Part shown: one piece after another, positions 29,752 to 39,614 of the stretch
Position numbering within the stretch: the first letter of the stretch is position 1
Layout: each line of letters begins with the position of its first letter
From: Massilia sp. KIM
GTDB taxonomy: Bacteria; Pseudomonadota; Gammaproteobacteria; Burkholderiales; Burkholderiaceae_D
DNA: 64,000 nucleotides
Direction: 5' to 3'
Assembly (NCBI RefSeq): GCF_002007115.1
Contig: NZ_MVAD01000001.1
Coordinates: 2,294,001 to 2,358,000 of the forward strand
Notes under the pieces: generated by a model
Told to the model about the DNA's origin: nothing
Seen by the model: the letters and a program-made list of their open reading frames with translations, nothing else
Databases searched by the model: none
Position numbers and translations under genes: made by a program

Positions 29752-30876
29752 TTAATGTTGGTTCTCGGTATTCGTGAATCTGGCCAGGATGCGCAGGTCG
29801 CTTCCGACCTGGGCCACGCCATGGAAGCGCAGCTCGCGCTTGTCGGCCAGGCGCGCCAGCGCTGGCAGCTCGAACATGCCCTGCCCTTTCCCGATCAGGC
29901 TCGGGGCCAGGTAGACCAGCAGTTCGTCCACGCAGCCTTCGCGCACCATCGAGGCGTTCAGCTTGGATCCGGCCTCGACATGGACTTCGTTGATTTCGCG
30001 CCGGCCCAACTCGCGCATCAGGGCCGGCAAATCGACTTTCCCGCCCGGGTTCGGCAGGTGGATGACTTCGTGGCCGGCGGCGGCCAGCGCGGCCTCTTTC
30101 TCGGGGTTCGGGACGGCCGCCACGATCCAGCAGGGTTCGCCCTGCAGGATACGGGCGGCGAGCGGAATCTCGAGGCGGCTGTCGATGACGACCCGGCGCG
30201 GCGGCAGCGGCGTGTCGACGCCGCGCACGGTCAGTTGCGGGTCGTCGGCCTTGATGGTGCCGATGCCGGTAACGATGGCCTGGGCGCGGGCGCGCCAAAC
30301 GTGGCCGTCGGCACGCGCCTCGGGACCGGTGATCCACTGGCTCTCGCCGTTGTCGAGCGCGGTGACGCCGTCCAGGCTGGCGGCCACCTTCAGGCGCACC
30401 CAGGGCAGGCCGCGGCGCATGCGCGAGAAAAAGCCGATGTTCAGTTCGCTCGCTTCCTCGGCCAGGACGCCGGAGCTGACGGCGATGCCGGCGGCTTCGA
30501 GCTGGGCCAGGCCGCGCCCGGCGACCAGGGGATTGGGATCGACCATGGCCGCCACAACCCGGCCCAGGCCGGCTTCGATCAGGGCGTTCGAGCATGGCGG
30601 GGTACGGCCGTGGTGGCTGCACGGTTCCAGGGTGACGTAGGCGGTTGCGCCGCGCACATCGTGGCCGCGTTCGCGCGCATCGCGCATGGCCTCGATTTCG
30701 GCGTGCGGGCCACCTGCGCGCTGGGTATGGCCGGCGCCAATCACGACGCCGTCGCGCACGATCACGCAGCCGATGCGCGGGTTCGGCGCCGTGATGTAGA
30801 TGCCCTTCGCGGCCCATTCCAGGGCGAGCGCCATGCCTTCGGCATCGCTGCGGATTGCTACGCTGTCCTTCGTCAC
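29752..30876 (-). CDS. ribD: Bifunctional diaminohydroxyphosphoribosylaminopyrimidine deaminase / 5-amino-6-(5-phosphoribosylamino)uracil reductase
   Basis: A 374-residue RibD carrying out two steps after GTP opening. The deaminase half has the zinc site GGPHAEIEA and PCSHHGRTPPC. The reductase half begins near RLKVAASLDGVTAL and includes ESQWITGPEAR. The GTG at 30876 is chosen because GAAGGAAAGG lies 6 bases upstream; the frame is open further but without a ribosome site. The ribosome site starts right after the fimT-like stop, so the pilin and riboflavin genes are coupled. Confidence 0.95.
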   Translation of the reverse strand: MTKDSVAIRSDAEGMALALEWAAKGIYITAPNPRIGCVIVRDGVVIGAGHTQRAGGPHAEIEAMRDARERGHDVRGATAYVTLEPCSHHGRTPPCSNALIEAGLGRVVAAMVDPNPLVAGRGLAQLEAAGIAVSSGVLAEEASELNIGFFSRMRRGLPWVRLKVAASLDGVTALDNGESQWITGPEARADGHVWRARAQAIVTGIGTIKADDPQLTVRGVDTPLPPRRVVIDSRLEIPLAARILQGEPCWIVAAVPNPEKEAALAAAGHEVIHLPNPGGKVDLPALMRELGRREINEVHVEAGSKLNASMVREGCVDELLVYLAPSLIGKGQGMFELPALARLADKRELRFHGVAQVGSDLRILARFTNTENQH

Positions 30877-30889
30877 GTTGACCTTTCCT

Positions 30890-31435
30890 TCAGGGCGGCG
30901 CTTCGGCGCCTTCACAGCCGCGTTCGCGCGCCGGATTGCACAAGCGGGCACGCCCCAGCATGTTGATTTTAATACGCCGGACATGGTCGCCGTGAAACAG
31001 CGAGAGGGTGCCCGGCCGCGAAGCTGCGGGATTGGTGTCGCTGCAGCTGCGCCCGGCGCCATTGTAGGCGATGTAGTGCGCAGGCGTCTTGGAGGGGAAG
31101 GAAAAGTCGATGCGCAGGCCGGGTGGCAGCGGCGGATGGCTGGCCAGGATGTCGTCGCCTTCGCCGGGTGTGCGGTCGCCGTCGCGGTCGACGAAGACGG
31201 TCCAGCCGGCTGTCCAGTCCTGGCCGGCCTCGTCGTTCGGGACCAGTTTGACGGCTTCGTTGCGGGCGATGGCCTGGGCGCGGGTCAGGGCTACGGCGCC
31301 GAAGAAGTCGCCTGCGGCGGCGTGCAACTGCTGGCTGCGGATGAGCTCGTGGAAATTTGGAGCGGCGACGGCGGCGGCAATGGCGGCGACGGCCAGGACG
31401 ACGCAGAGTTCGGCGAGCGAAAAACCGCGTCGCAA
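30890..31435 (-). CDS. FimT/FimU-like minor type IV pilin (GspH family)
   Basis: A 181-residue prepilin. The cleavage site is RRG|FSLAEL with the +5 Glu, followed by a hydrophobic helix (CVVLAVAAIAAAVAAPNF) and a GspH-type domain with LTRAQAIARNEAV and the later WTVFVDRDGDRTPGEGDDIL stretch. Two starts are possible in the same frame: TTG at 31435, with AGGGA about 8 bases upstream, and ATG at 31477 inside a palindromic repeat. Both place the 5' end of the gene against or within repeat DNA. It would prime or join the pilus tip with the other minor pilins. Confidence 0.85.
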   Translation of the reverse strand: MRRGFSLAELCVVLAVAAIAAAVAAPNFHELIRSQQLHAAAGDFFGAVALTRAQAIARNEAVKLVPNDEAGQDWTAGWTVFVDRDGDRTPGEGDDILASHPPLPPGLRIDFSFPSKTPAHYIAYNGAGRSCSDTNPAASRPGTLSLFHGDHVRRIKINMLGRARLCNPARERGCEGAEAPP

Positions 31436-31437
31436 AC

Positions 31438-32332
31438 CGTCGTCCCTGCGCAGGCGGGGACCCAAGTTTGCGCGCATGGCCACGGTCCGCGCTGGCGGCA
31501 GGGGACGCGAACTTGGGTTCCCGCCTTCGCGGGAACGACGAGCCAGCTTAACGTGCCTCTCGCATCTCAAACCGGCGTCCCCGCACCTCAAACCCTCGTC
31601 CCCGCACCTCAAACCGCCCTCCCCGCGCCCCAAACCGTCGTCCCCGCACCGCAAACCGTCGTCCCCGCGAAGGCGGGGACCCAAGTTTGCGCGCGTGACC
31701 ACGGTCCGCGCCGGTGGCACGAAACGTGAACTTGGGTTCCCGCCTTCGCGGGAACGACGGGACGGCTGTGCGCCCCCCTCGTACCTAGAACCGGCGTCCC
31801 CACAACTCGAAACGTCTTCGCCGTATCTCAAACCGTCATCCCCGAACCTCGAAACGTCTTCGCCGTATCTCAAACCGTCATCCCCGCACCTCAAACCGTC
31901 GTCCCCGCGAAGGCGGGGACCCAAGTTTGCGCGCGTGGTCACGGCCCGCGCTGGCGGCACAAAAAGTAAACTTGGGTTCCCGCCTTCGCGGGAACGACGT
32001 AGAAGATGCGAACACTTCCCGCAACTTGAACCGTCATCCCTGCACCTCAAACCCTCGTCCCCGCACCTTAAACCGTCGTCCCCGCGAAGGCGGGGACCCA
32101 AGTTTGCGCGCGTGACCACGGTCCGCGCTGGCGACAGGAAACGTGAACTTGGGTTCCCGCCTGCGCGGGAACGACGGGCCGGCTGTGCGCGCTGCTCGTA
32201 CCTCGAACCGTATTCCCCGCACCTCAGCCCGTCGTCCCCGCGAAGGTGGGGACCCAAGTTTGTGCGCGTGGCCACGATCCGCGCGGGCGCCACAAAACGT
32301 ACACTTGGGTTCCCGCCTTTGCGGAAACGACG
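31438..32332. repeat. Five palindromic repeats with 21-bp tandem spacers, between pilE- and fimT-like genes
   Basis: Palindromes lie at 31438-31540, 31657-31759, 31897-31999, 32074-32176 and 32230-32332. Between the first three lie diverged 21-bp tandem units of the form CTCAAACCGTCGTCCCCGCAC, whose second half equals the outer arm of the palindrome. Open frames cross the whole block on both strands, but their translations are only the repeat itself and are not considered genes. The block splits the minor pilin genes. Confidence 0.9.
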
Positions 32333-32373
32333 GGCTGTGTGCGCGCACTCGCCGTACCGCGATGGTCGCCGCT

Positions 32374-32826
32374 TCAAGGCCAGCATTTGTCCGAGGTCCC
32401 GCTTGATGTCTGCCGCCCCACGCTGTCATAAGTCAGCGCCCCACATTCCGGGTCCTCATGCCCGGCCTTGACCCTCTCGGTCCCCGGCCGCGCGCGCAGC
32501 TCGACGCATTGGACAATGGTCTGCCCCGCGCAGGCATAGCCGTCGATCTCATAGGCGCTGGATGCGGCCTCGCGCCCGACCCACCAGCGGAACTGACCCG
32601 CATTCGGATCCTCCGCGTCCGCCGAGAACGCCACGTAGGTATGGTGCTGCGCCCTGTACTGCTCCTGCTTCTGCATCGTGTCCACCAGGGCCAGCTGGGC
32701 CTCGACCCGGCGCGCCTTGCGCACATGGTCGGAGTACACCGGATAGGCCACGGCACTCAGGAGCGCAACGATCGCCATCACCACCATCAGTTCGACCAGG
32801 CTGAATCCACCGATCCCTTTCCTCAT
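32374..32826 (-). CDS. pilE: Type IV pilin PilE-like minor pilin
   Basis: A 150-residue prepilin with a short leader MRKGIGG|FSLVELMVVMAIVALLSAVAYPVY, the +5 Glu and the N-terminal helix of type IV pilins. The Cys pair DGYACAGQTIVQC and the C-terminal ALTYDS...KCW match the PilE subgroup of the minor pilin clusters in Burkholderiales. It starts 19 bp after the pilX-like stop. Its 3' end abuts the repeat block. Confidence 0.88.
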   Translation of the reverse strand: MRKGIGGFSLVELMVVMAIVALLSAVAYPVYSDHVRKARRVEAQLALVDTMQKQEQYRAQHHTYVAFSADAEDPNAGQFRWWVGREAASSAYEIDGYACAGQTIVQCVELRARPGTERVKAGHEDPECGALTYDSVGRQTSSGTSDKCWP

Positions 32827-32845
32827 CCTCCCCTCCCTGAACTCG

Positions 32846-33496
32846 TTATCCTGCCCCCTCGCGCAGCGCCGCCAGGTTGCCGATCTCGCGCCAGCCGATC
32901 CGCCTGCCCGGCGTGCCCGCCGTCGCCGGCTTGCGGTAATAAGCCTGGACCGCCGCCTGTGTCGTCGGCGACGCGCCGGTGCCCAGGGCCGTGATGCGGT
33001 ACAGGTGTCCGGCGCCCCGCGCCGGCATTAGCTCGATCAGGTAGCGCGGGGCCTGCACCGGCAGTCCGCCCTCGCCTTGCGGCATGTAGCGGCCAGTGAA
33101 GCTGCCGAAGTAGACCGCTGGGCCGTCCTCGGCCGCAATCCGCTCGACCTGCCGCGCCGGTTCGCTCTCAGGGGCGCACAGGCCGTCGTAGGGTGCGCCG
33201 CCCTCGCAGGCGGCCGCGAAGGCGGTCGTCAAGCCCGTGGCGAAGGCAGCGGCGCGCGCGGAACCGGGGTCGGTCCCGCCTTCGATGTCACGCTCGGCGT
33301 CCGCCAGCGCCGCCTCCGCCATCCGCAGGGCCAGCAGCCGGTCGAGTTCGTGCGCGCAGGCGCGCGCGCCGTACAGGGCGCTGCGAGCGCCAGCCAGGCC
33401 GGTCATCAGCACCGCGAGCATCAGCACCATTGCCGTAAGCAAGGCCGCCCCCTGCTCGCGGCGGCAATCCGGCGTGAACTTCCTCGTCGCATCCAT
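32846..33496 (-). CDS. pilX: PilX-like minor pilin assembly protein
   Basis: A 216-residue protein with the PilX N-terminus REQGAALLTAMVLMLAVLMTGLAG, lacking the +5 Glu as PilX proteins often do. Helices follow with MAEAALADAERDIEGG, then a C-terminal beta domain ending RYLIELMPARGAGHLYRIT in part. It lies 7 bp after pilW and 19 bp before pilE. No pilY1 lies between, where one is usually found. Confidence 0.85.
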   Translation of the reverse strand: MDATRKFTPDCRREQGAALLTAMVLMLAVLMTGLAGARSALYGARACAHELDRLLALRMAEAALADAERDIEGGTDPGSARAAAFATGLTTAFAAACEGGAPYDGLCAPESEPARQVERIAAEDGPAVYFGSFTGRYMPQGEGGLPVQAPRYLIELMPARGAGHLYRITALGTGASPTTQAAVQAYYRKPATAGTPGRRIGWREIGNLAALREGAG

Positions 33497-33503
33497 GCAA
33501 GCC

Positions 33504-34451
33504 TCAGGGCGCCGCCGCCGGCAAGGCGATCGTGGTGGTGTAGACCTTGCGCATCCGCGCGGCCGTCGTCCGCCCCACTCCTGGTCGCGCCAGTTCGGCT
33601 TCGGTGAGCCGGGTCCCGGGGTCGTCGCCGGCGTGCGCTTCGGCATGGTCCGGGCCGAACAGGCTGTACACCGCGTGCGCACCCGCCTCGCGATCGAGCA
33701 GCGGCCCGTGCAGCAGCAGCGCCACCTGCACGCTCGCCACCTTCTTCCAATGCGTGCGCCGGTGCAGGTCCTTCTCGCGCTCGGCTTCGCTCGCGCCGTT
33801 CAGTGCCAGGCCCGCGTCGAGGGCGGCGAGCGTCGACGCCGGGACGTAGCGGTTGGGTGCGCCGTCGCCGTCGCTGTCCAGTCCGTACAGCACCTGGAAG
33901 CCGTCGACCCGACCGGCCACCGCGTCGGCTGACCAGTTGCTCTTGCCACGGTATTTGCAACGCAGCTCAGACTCGCCCTGGGCGTTGCGCGCCACGTGGA
34001 AAATGCTCCAGCCTTCCTCGTCGGCGTGCACCGGAAAGCCGGCGCAGTCGACCGTGCCGCCGTCGCCGTCGGGCGGCGCGCCACTGCCGGGAAAGCGCAG
34101 CGCCAGCACGTCGCTGCCGTTGACCGCCTCCAGCAGGCCGGTTCCGATGCCGGCGCCGTTGCGGGACACCGTTCTCGCGTCCAGCCCAGCGATCCTGGCC
34201 GGCGCCTCCGGGGCCGGCGGCGAGGCCGCGCTCCAGTCCACGTGAGCCGCTTGACGCACCGCGCGGGCAACGGCCTCCAATGCGTAGCGGCCGGCCTCGT
34301 CCATGGCCTCGGCTTCGGTCTGGGCCGCGTAGACCCGGCTGCTGCCGATCAGGAGACTGCCCGCCCCCAGCAGCACCGCCAGGCCGAGCGTCATCGCGAC
34401 CAGGAGTTCGGCCATCGTCAACCCGCGCTGGTGTCGAACACAGCCCTTCAT
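33504..34451 (-). CDS. pilW: PilW-like minor pilin assembly protein
   Basis: A 315-residue prepilin: HQRG|LTMAELLVAMTLGLAVLLGAG, Glu at +5, then ALEAVARAVRQAAHVDW and GSDVLALRF, typical of PilW. Its ATG overlaps the pilV stop (ATGA). It is needed in related organisms for pilus assembly and adhesin display. Confidence 0.87.
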   Translation of the reverse strand: MKGCVRHQRGLTMAELLVAMTLGLAVLLGAGSLLIGSSRVYAAQTEAEAMDEAGRYALEAVARAVRQAAHVDWSAASPPAPEAPARIAGLDARTVSRNGAGIGTGLLEAVNGSDVLALRFPGSGAPPDGDGGTVDCAGFPVHADEEGWSIFHVARNAQGESELRCKYRGKSNWSADAVAGRVDGFQVLYGLDSDGDGAPNRYVPASTLAALDAGLALNGASEAEREKDLHRRTHWKKVASVQVALLLHGPLLDREAGAHAVYSLFGPDHAEAHAGDDPGTRLTEAELARPGVGRTTAARMRKVYTTTIALPAAAP

Positions 34452-34987
34452 GGCGCCAGCATGCCCACATGAGCGGGCGCGTCACCCGTGCCGCTCCAGC
34501 CGAACTTGATCAGGATGGGGGCGTCCGCGCTGCCGCTGCAGCTCCAGCGGTAGCGGCGCGCCGCCTCGTCCCAGGGCGCGTCGTCACGGCAGACGAGGAC
34601 GCGCCCGCCAGGGAAGGCGTCGTGCACGCGCTGCCGCACCGCATGCAGGTCGAACTGCGCCAGCGCGGCGGGAGCGCAGTCGGACGCGCCGTAACAGGAT
34701 GCGGGCGGCACACCGGGCGGGCCATCGCTGGCCTCGTAGTCGAGGGCGAGATAGGGATTGGCGGCGTCGGGCACACTCGCGAACGCCGGGTTGGCCTGCA
34801 TGCGCGCGGCCAGCGCGGCGCCGAGCTGAGCGGCTTCCGCAGCCAAGGCTGACTGCTGACGCGTGCGCGCCGCCGCCAGTTGGGCGGCGCCGGCGCCGAC
34901 CACGCCGACCGCAAGGACGAACAGCGCCACCAGCACTTCCACCAGCGTGAAGCCTGGGCTGGACGTATCGCCGCGATATGCCTGCAC
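34448..34987 (-). CDS. pilV: PilV-like minor pilin
   Basis: A 179-residue prepilin: SSPG|FTLVEVLVALFVLAVGVVGAGAAQL, Glu at +5, with an ASCYGASDCAPAALAQFDL segment typical of PilV. GTG at 34987 is taken as the start, because GGGGAGGTGGGA precedes it; the frame is open to 35119. It is first in the pilV-pilW-pilX-pilE-fimT-like series. Confidence 0.85.
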   Translation of the reverse strand: MQAYRGDTSSPGFTLVEVLVALFVLAVGVVGAGAAQLAAARTRQQSALAAEAAQLGAALAARMQANPAFASVPDAANPYLALDYEASDGPPGVPPASCYGASDCAPAALAQFDLHAVRQRVHDAFPGGRVLVCRDDAPWDEAARRYRWSCSGSADAPILIKFGWSGTGDAPAHVGMLAP

Positions 34988-35185
34988 TCCCACCTCCCCG
35001 GAACGGACTGATCCTGTGAGCTGCGAGTGTAGGCGGCGTGGCGGACGCTGCGATGAGGTGAGCCAAGCGCAAGCGCCGGGCTGAAGGGAACTTTTTGTTG
35101 AGGCGCTCGCAGCCTGCATCGCAAGGCCGAACGCAGGCGCCCCGCCCCTGGTCAGGGTCGGAGCATGCGCGGACGAAGTGAGGGA

Positions 35186-35647
35186 TTACTGCTTGCGTGG
35201 ATGGCCGACTTCGGCCAAGGCCTGCTGGAACTCGTCCAGGTCTTCGAAATTCTTGTACACCGAGGCGAAGCGGATGTAGGCGATCTTGTCCAGGCGTTTG
35301 AGCTCCTGCATCACCAGTTCGCCCACATAGCCGGTGTCGACTTCGCGCCGGCCGCTGGTCAGGAGCTTTTCCTCGATCGATGCGACCGCGCCGTCGATGG
35401 CCTCGGCCGCGACCGGGCGCTTGCGCAGGGCCAGCATCAGGCTGCCGCGCAGCTTGCTCGACTCGAATTCGGTACGGCTGCCGTTCTTCTTGACGATGAT
35501 CGGCATCGACAGCTCGATCCGCTCATAGGTGGTGAAGCGTTTGTCGCACTTGGTGCAACGGCGCCGGCGCCGGATGGAATCCCCCTCCTCCGAAACGCGG
35601 GTATCGAGGACCTGGGTGTCTTCATGCTGGCAGAAGGGACATTTCAT
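35186..35647 (-). CDS. nrdR: Transcriptional repressor NrdR
   Basis: A 153-residue protein with the zinc ribbon [17 protein letters not shown]...[13 protein letters not shown] and then the ATP-cone. It represses ribonucleotide reductase genes in response to ATP/dATP. It lies after glyA; an intrinsic terminator ends 15 bases before the ATG, and no clear ribosome site is present (CCCCGGCGCC precedes the ATG). Confidence 0.96.
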   Translation of the reverse strand: MKCPFCQHEDTQVLDTRVSEEGDSIRRRRRCTKCDKRFTTYERIELSMPIIVKKNGSRTEFESSKLRGSLMLALRKRPVAAEAIDGAVASIEEKLLTSGRREVDTGYVGELVMQELKRLDKIAYIRFASVYKNFEDLDEFQQALAEVGHPRKQ

Positions 35648-35662
35648 GGCGCCGGGGTATGC

Positions 35663-35690
35663 AAAAAAAGGGGCCGGCAGGACCGGCCCC
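35663..35690 (-). terminator. Rho-independent terminator between glyA and nrdR
   Basis: On the minus strand GGGGCCGG, a 5-base loop, CCGGCCCC, then seven T. It begins 6 bases after the glyA stop. Confidence 0.9.
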
Positions 35691-35696
35691 GGGACC

Positions 35697-36944
<1,248 letters not shown>

Positions 36945-37054
36945 GTAAAACTCCAATCGATAGTAAACCAGGCAACGGGCAAGCCTTGAAGCGCGGGCGG
37001 GAGCCGGATGCAAACGGGCTGCCGCGCGACAGAGTCAAGCGCGAACCAGTTGAA

Positions 37055-37170
37055 TGGCTGCCCAGGCGAACGGCGAGTGACGTCTCAGGTTCCCCGGTGG
37101 GACTCCACCTTGCCGGGCCAGGGCCAGGGGCCGGGGCGCACGGTGTTTCGCCAGTTACGTGAGACGTAGG
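37055..37170 (-). promoter_or_regulatory. ZTP (pfl) riboswitch upstream of glyA
   Basis: On the minus strand the stem ACGTCTCA (near 37167) pairs with TGAGACGT. Inside it comes ACTGGCGAA, a variable GC-rich hairpin, then GGTGGAGTCCCACCGGGGAA. After the outer stem comes TTCGCCTGGGCA. These match, in order, the pfl RNA conserved parts: the ACUGGCG junction, the GGUGG/CCACCGGGGAA hairpin, and the 3' CGCCUGGGC segment that forms the pseudoknot and binds ZTP. The aptamer ends about 110 nt before the glyA ATG. Confidence 0.92.
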
Positions 37171-37326
37171 GACTATGGATTGTATGTGATCTCGCCCTCT
37201 TAGGGCAAGGAAACGGCTGACACGGCCGCAGGCAGGCCGCCCCGGGCGCCACCTCGGCGGCGCCCGGCAGCGCGATGTCGTTTCGGCTACAATTTCCAGT
37301 CTTATACGCCGCAAGGGACCTTCACC

Positions 37327-38079
37327 ATGATCGTATTTATCACTGGCGCCTCGGCCGGCTTCGGCGCAGAGATGGCGCGCGTCTTCGCCCGCAATGGCCA
37401 CCGCGTCGTGCTCGCGGCGCGCCGCGCCGAGCGCATCGCCGAGCTGGCGGCCGAACTGGGCGACGCCGCCCTGCCGCTGACCCTGGACGTGACCAGCCGA
37501 GCCTCCATCGACGCCGCCCTGGCCGCGCTGCCGGCAGACTGGAAGCCGATCGACGTCCTGATCAACAATGCCGGCTTGGCCCTGAACACCGCCCCGGCCC
37601 ACGAAGTGCCGCTGGAAGACTGGGAAACCATGATCGCCACCAATTGCCAGGGGCTGGTGACGATGACCCGCGCCGTGCTGCCGGACATGGTGGCGCGCGG
37701 CAGCGGCCTGGTGATCAATCTCGGTTCGGTGGCCGGCCACTACCCTTATCCGGGCGGGAACGTGTACGGGGCGACCAAGGCCTTCGTGGAGCAGTTCACG
37801 CTGAACCTGCGCGCCGACCTGGTCGGCACCGGGGTGCGCGCCACCAACCTGGCGCCCGGCCTGTGCGGCGGCACCGAGTTCTCGAACGTGCGTTTCAAGG
37901 GCGACGACGCGGCCGCGGCCAAGGTGTACGAGGGCACGGTCCCGCTGACGGCCAAGGACATCGCCGACACCGCCTACTGGATCGCCACCCTGCCGCCCCA
38001 CGTCAACGTCAACCTCATCGAGCTGATGCCGACCTGCCAGGGCTTCTCCCCCTTCGCCATCAAGCGTAGCCAAGGCTAA
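37327..38079 (+). CDS. ydfG: SDR family NADP-dependent oxidoreductase (YdfG-like)
   Basis: A 250-residue short-chain dehydrogenase. It has the cofactor motif TGASAGFG, NNAG near residue 80, the catalytic Ser followed by YGATK (Tyr-x-x-x-Lys), and the long conserved C-terminal part with CGGTEFSNVRFKGDD and YWIATLPPHVNVN, typical of YdfG. YdfG oxidises serine and 3-hydroxy acids such as 3-hydroxypropionate. AAGGGACC precedes the ATG and TACAAT lies about 35 bases upstream. Confidence 0.9.
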   Translation: MIVFITGASAGFGAEMARVFARNGHRVVLAARRAERIAELAAELGDAALPLTLDVTSRASIDAALAALPADWKPIDVLINNAGLALNTAPAHEVPLEDWETMIATNCQGLVTMTRAVLPDMVARGSGLVINLGSVAGHYPYPGGNVYGATKAFVEQFTLNLRADLVGTGVRATNLAPGLCGGTEFSNVRFKGDDAAAAKVYEGTVPLTAKDIADTAYWIATLPPHVNVNLIELMPTCQGFSPFAIKRSQG

Positions 38080-38465
38080 ATCTGAAGCCGTTAGCTCCAG
38101 AACGTCGTCCCGGCGAAGGCCGGGACCCAAGTTTGCGGGAGCAGCCGTGCATACAAGCTTGGGCCCCGGCCTTCGCCGGGGCGACGGTTTTTCTGCTAAG
38201 CCGGGGCGACAGCTTTTCTGCTAAGTCAACACCATTACGCTAACTGCTCCCGTGTACGTCTACGCTCCTCCACCCGCCCATGTAACGCGCGCTCTCAATT
38301 TGTGAGAAAGTGTTACAGTCATTGGTCTTCAGGCACTGTTTCACGTCTACTACTGCCCACCCATGCATGCCTGATGGCAGAGGCAGGGGCGTTTTTGTCT
38401 TTTTATGTATGTTAGCGTACATAATTCAGGCAGAAATCGCGTAAAATGTTTCCTATTTACATTTA
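38080..38465. repeat. Intergenic gap with one palindromic repeat
   Basis: One palindrome copy lies at 38103-38187 (CGTCGTCCCGGCGAAGGCCG ... CGGGGCGACG), followed by decayed short repeats of the type CGACRGYTTTTCTGCTAAG. The right part (38240-38465) is AT-richer and should hold the Tol-Pal promoter; TAAAAT near 38445 is a possible -10. Confidence 0.8.
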
Positions 38466-38882
38466 ATGGCAGGGGAAATGCCTTCAGCTTTTGACTGGCC
38501 AGTCCGGGTCTATTACGAAGACACCGACGCCGGTGGCATCGTGTTTTATGCCAATTACCTGAAGTTCTTCGAACGCGCGCGCACCGAATGGCTGCGCGCT
38601 GCCGGCATTGCCCAGCAAGCATTGCTCGACGCCGAAGGCGCCGGATTCGTGGTCAAGAGCGCGCAGCTCGACTACCACGCCCCGGCGCGCCTGGACGACG
38701 AACTGAACATCCGCACCACGGTGGAGAAACTCGGCCGCGCATCGGTCCAGTTCGCCCAACAGGCCTGGCGCGGCGACACGCTGCTGACCAGCGCCATCGT
38801 CAAGGTCGGCTGCGTCGACCTCGCCAGCATGCGTCCCCGTTCCCTGCCGGAACATGTCGCTGATAAAATGCGTGCCGCATAG
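38466..38882 (+). CDS. ybgC: Tol-Pal-associated acyl-CoA thioesterase
   Basis: A 138-residue hot-dog-fold thioesterase: VRVYYEDTDAGGIVFYANYLKFFERARTEWL carries the catalytic Asp. It is the first gene of the Tol-Pal operon. A second ATG at 38478 is possible; neither start has a well-spaced ribosome site. Confidence 0.93.
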   Translation: MAGEMPSAFDWPVRVYYEDTDAGGIVFYANYLKFFERARTEWLRAAGIAQQALLDAEGAGFVVKSAQLDYHAPARLDDELNIRTTVEKLGRASVQFAQQAWRGDTLLTSAIVKVGCVDLASMRPRSLPEHVADKMRAA

Positions 38883-38915
38883 TGCGCCGCCTGAACACAT
38901 AAACAACATTCACCC

Positions 38916-39599
38916 ATGACCGCGACCCAAGACCTTTCGTTTATCGCCCTGATCAGCAACGCCCACTTCCTCGTGCAACTGATCATGGCCTTACTGCTGG
39001 CCTTGTCCGTGGTGAGCTGGACCTATATCTTCCGCAAACTGTTCACGATCCGCGCCGCGCGCGCGCAGACCGAGCAGTTCGAGCGCAGCTTCTGGGCCGG
39101 CGGCAACCTGCACACCCTGCACCAGAGCGCCAGCAGCCAGCGCGACCAGAGCGGCCCCCTGGCCCGCATCTTCGAGGCCGGCATGGGCGAATTCATCAAG
39201 GGCAAGCAGGCCTCGCGCGACGCCCTCGACATGGGCGCGGTGCTGGACGGCGCCCGCCGCGCCATGCGCGCCTCCTTCCAGCGCGAACTGGACATGCTCG
39301 ACACCCACCTGAACTTCCTGGCCTCGGTCGGCTCGGTCTCCCCCTACATCGGCCTGCTCGGCACCGTGTGGGGCATCATGAACGCCTTCCGTGGACTGGC
39401 CAACGTGCAACAGGCCACCCTGGCCGTGGTCGCCCCCGGCATCGCCGAGGCCCTGATCGCCACCGCGATCGGCCTGTTCGCCGCGATCCCGGCCGTGGTC
39501 GCCTACAACCGCTTCACGCACGACATCGACCGCCTCGCGAACCGCTTCGAGAGCTTCGTCGAGGAATTCTCGAACATCCTGCAGCGCCAGGCGCGCTGA
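38916..39599 (+). CDS. tolQ: Tol-Pal system protein TolQ
   Basis: A 227-residue inner-membrane proton-channel subunit with three membrane helices (about 15-40, 130-155, 165-195). Conserved segments are GSVSPYIGLLGTVWGIM and PGIAEALIATAIGLFAAIPAVV. With TolR it powers TolA movements during division. Confidence 0.97.
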   Translation: MTATQDLSFIALISNAHFLVQLIMALLLALSVVSWTYIFRKLFTIRAARAQTEQFERSFWAGGNLHTLHQSASSQRDQSGPLARIFEAGMGEFIKGKQASRDALDMGAVLDGARRAMRASFQRELDMLDTHLNFLASVGSVSPYIGLLGTVWGIMNAFRGLANVQQATLAVVAPGIAEALIATAIGLFAAIPAVVAYNRFTHDIDRLANRFESFVEEFSNILQRQAR

Positions 39600-39614
39600 T
39601 CGAGGGGACCCGGG

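Noticed and set aside
31438..32332. Regularly spaced repeats that could be taken for a CRISPR array.
   Set aside because: Units are ~100-bp palindromes of uneven spacing, spacers are themselves repeats, and no cas genes exist nearby.
30890..32471. Open frames of about 460-500 codons on both strands across the repeat block between pilE and the fimT-like gene.
   Set aside because: The peptides are translations of the palindrome itself repeated (RRSREGGNPS..., NLGPRLRGDDG...); only the 3' part on the minus strand is a pilin.
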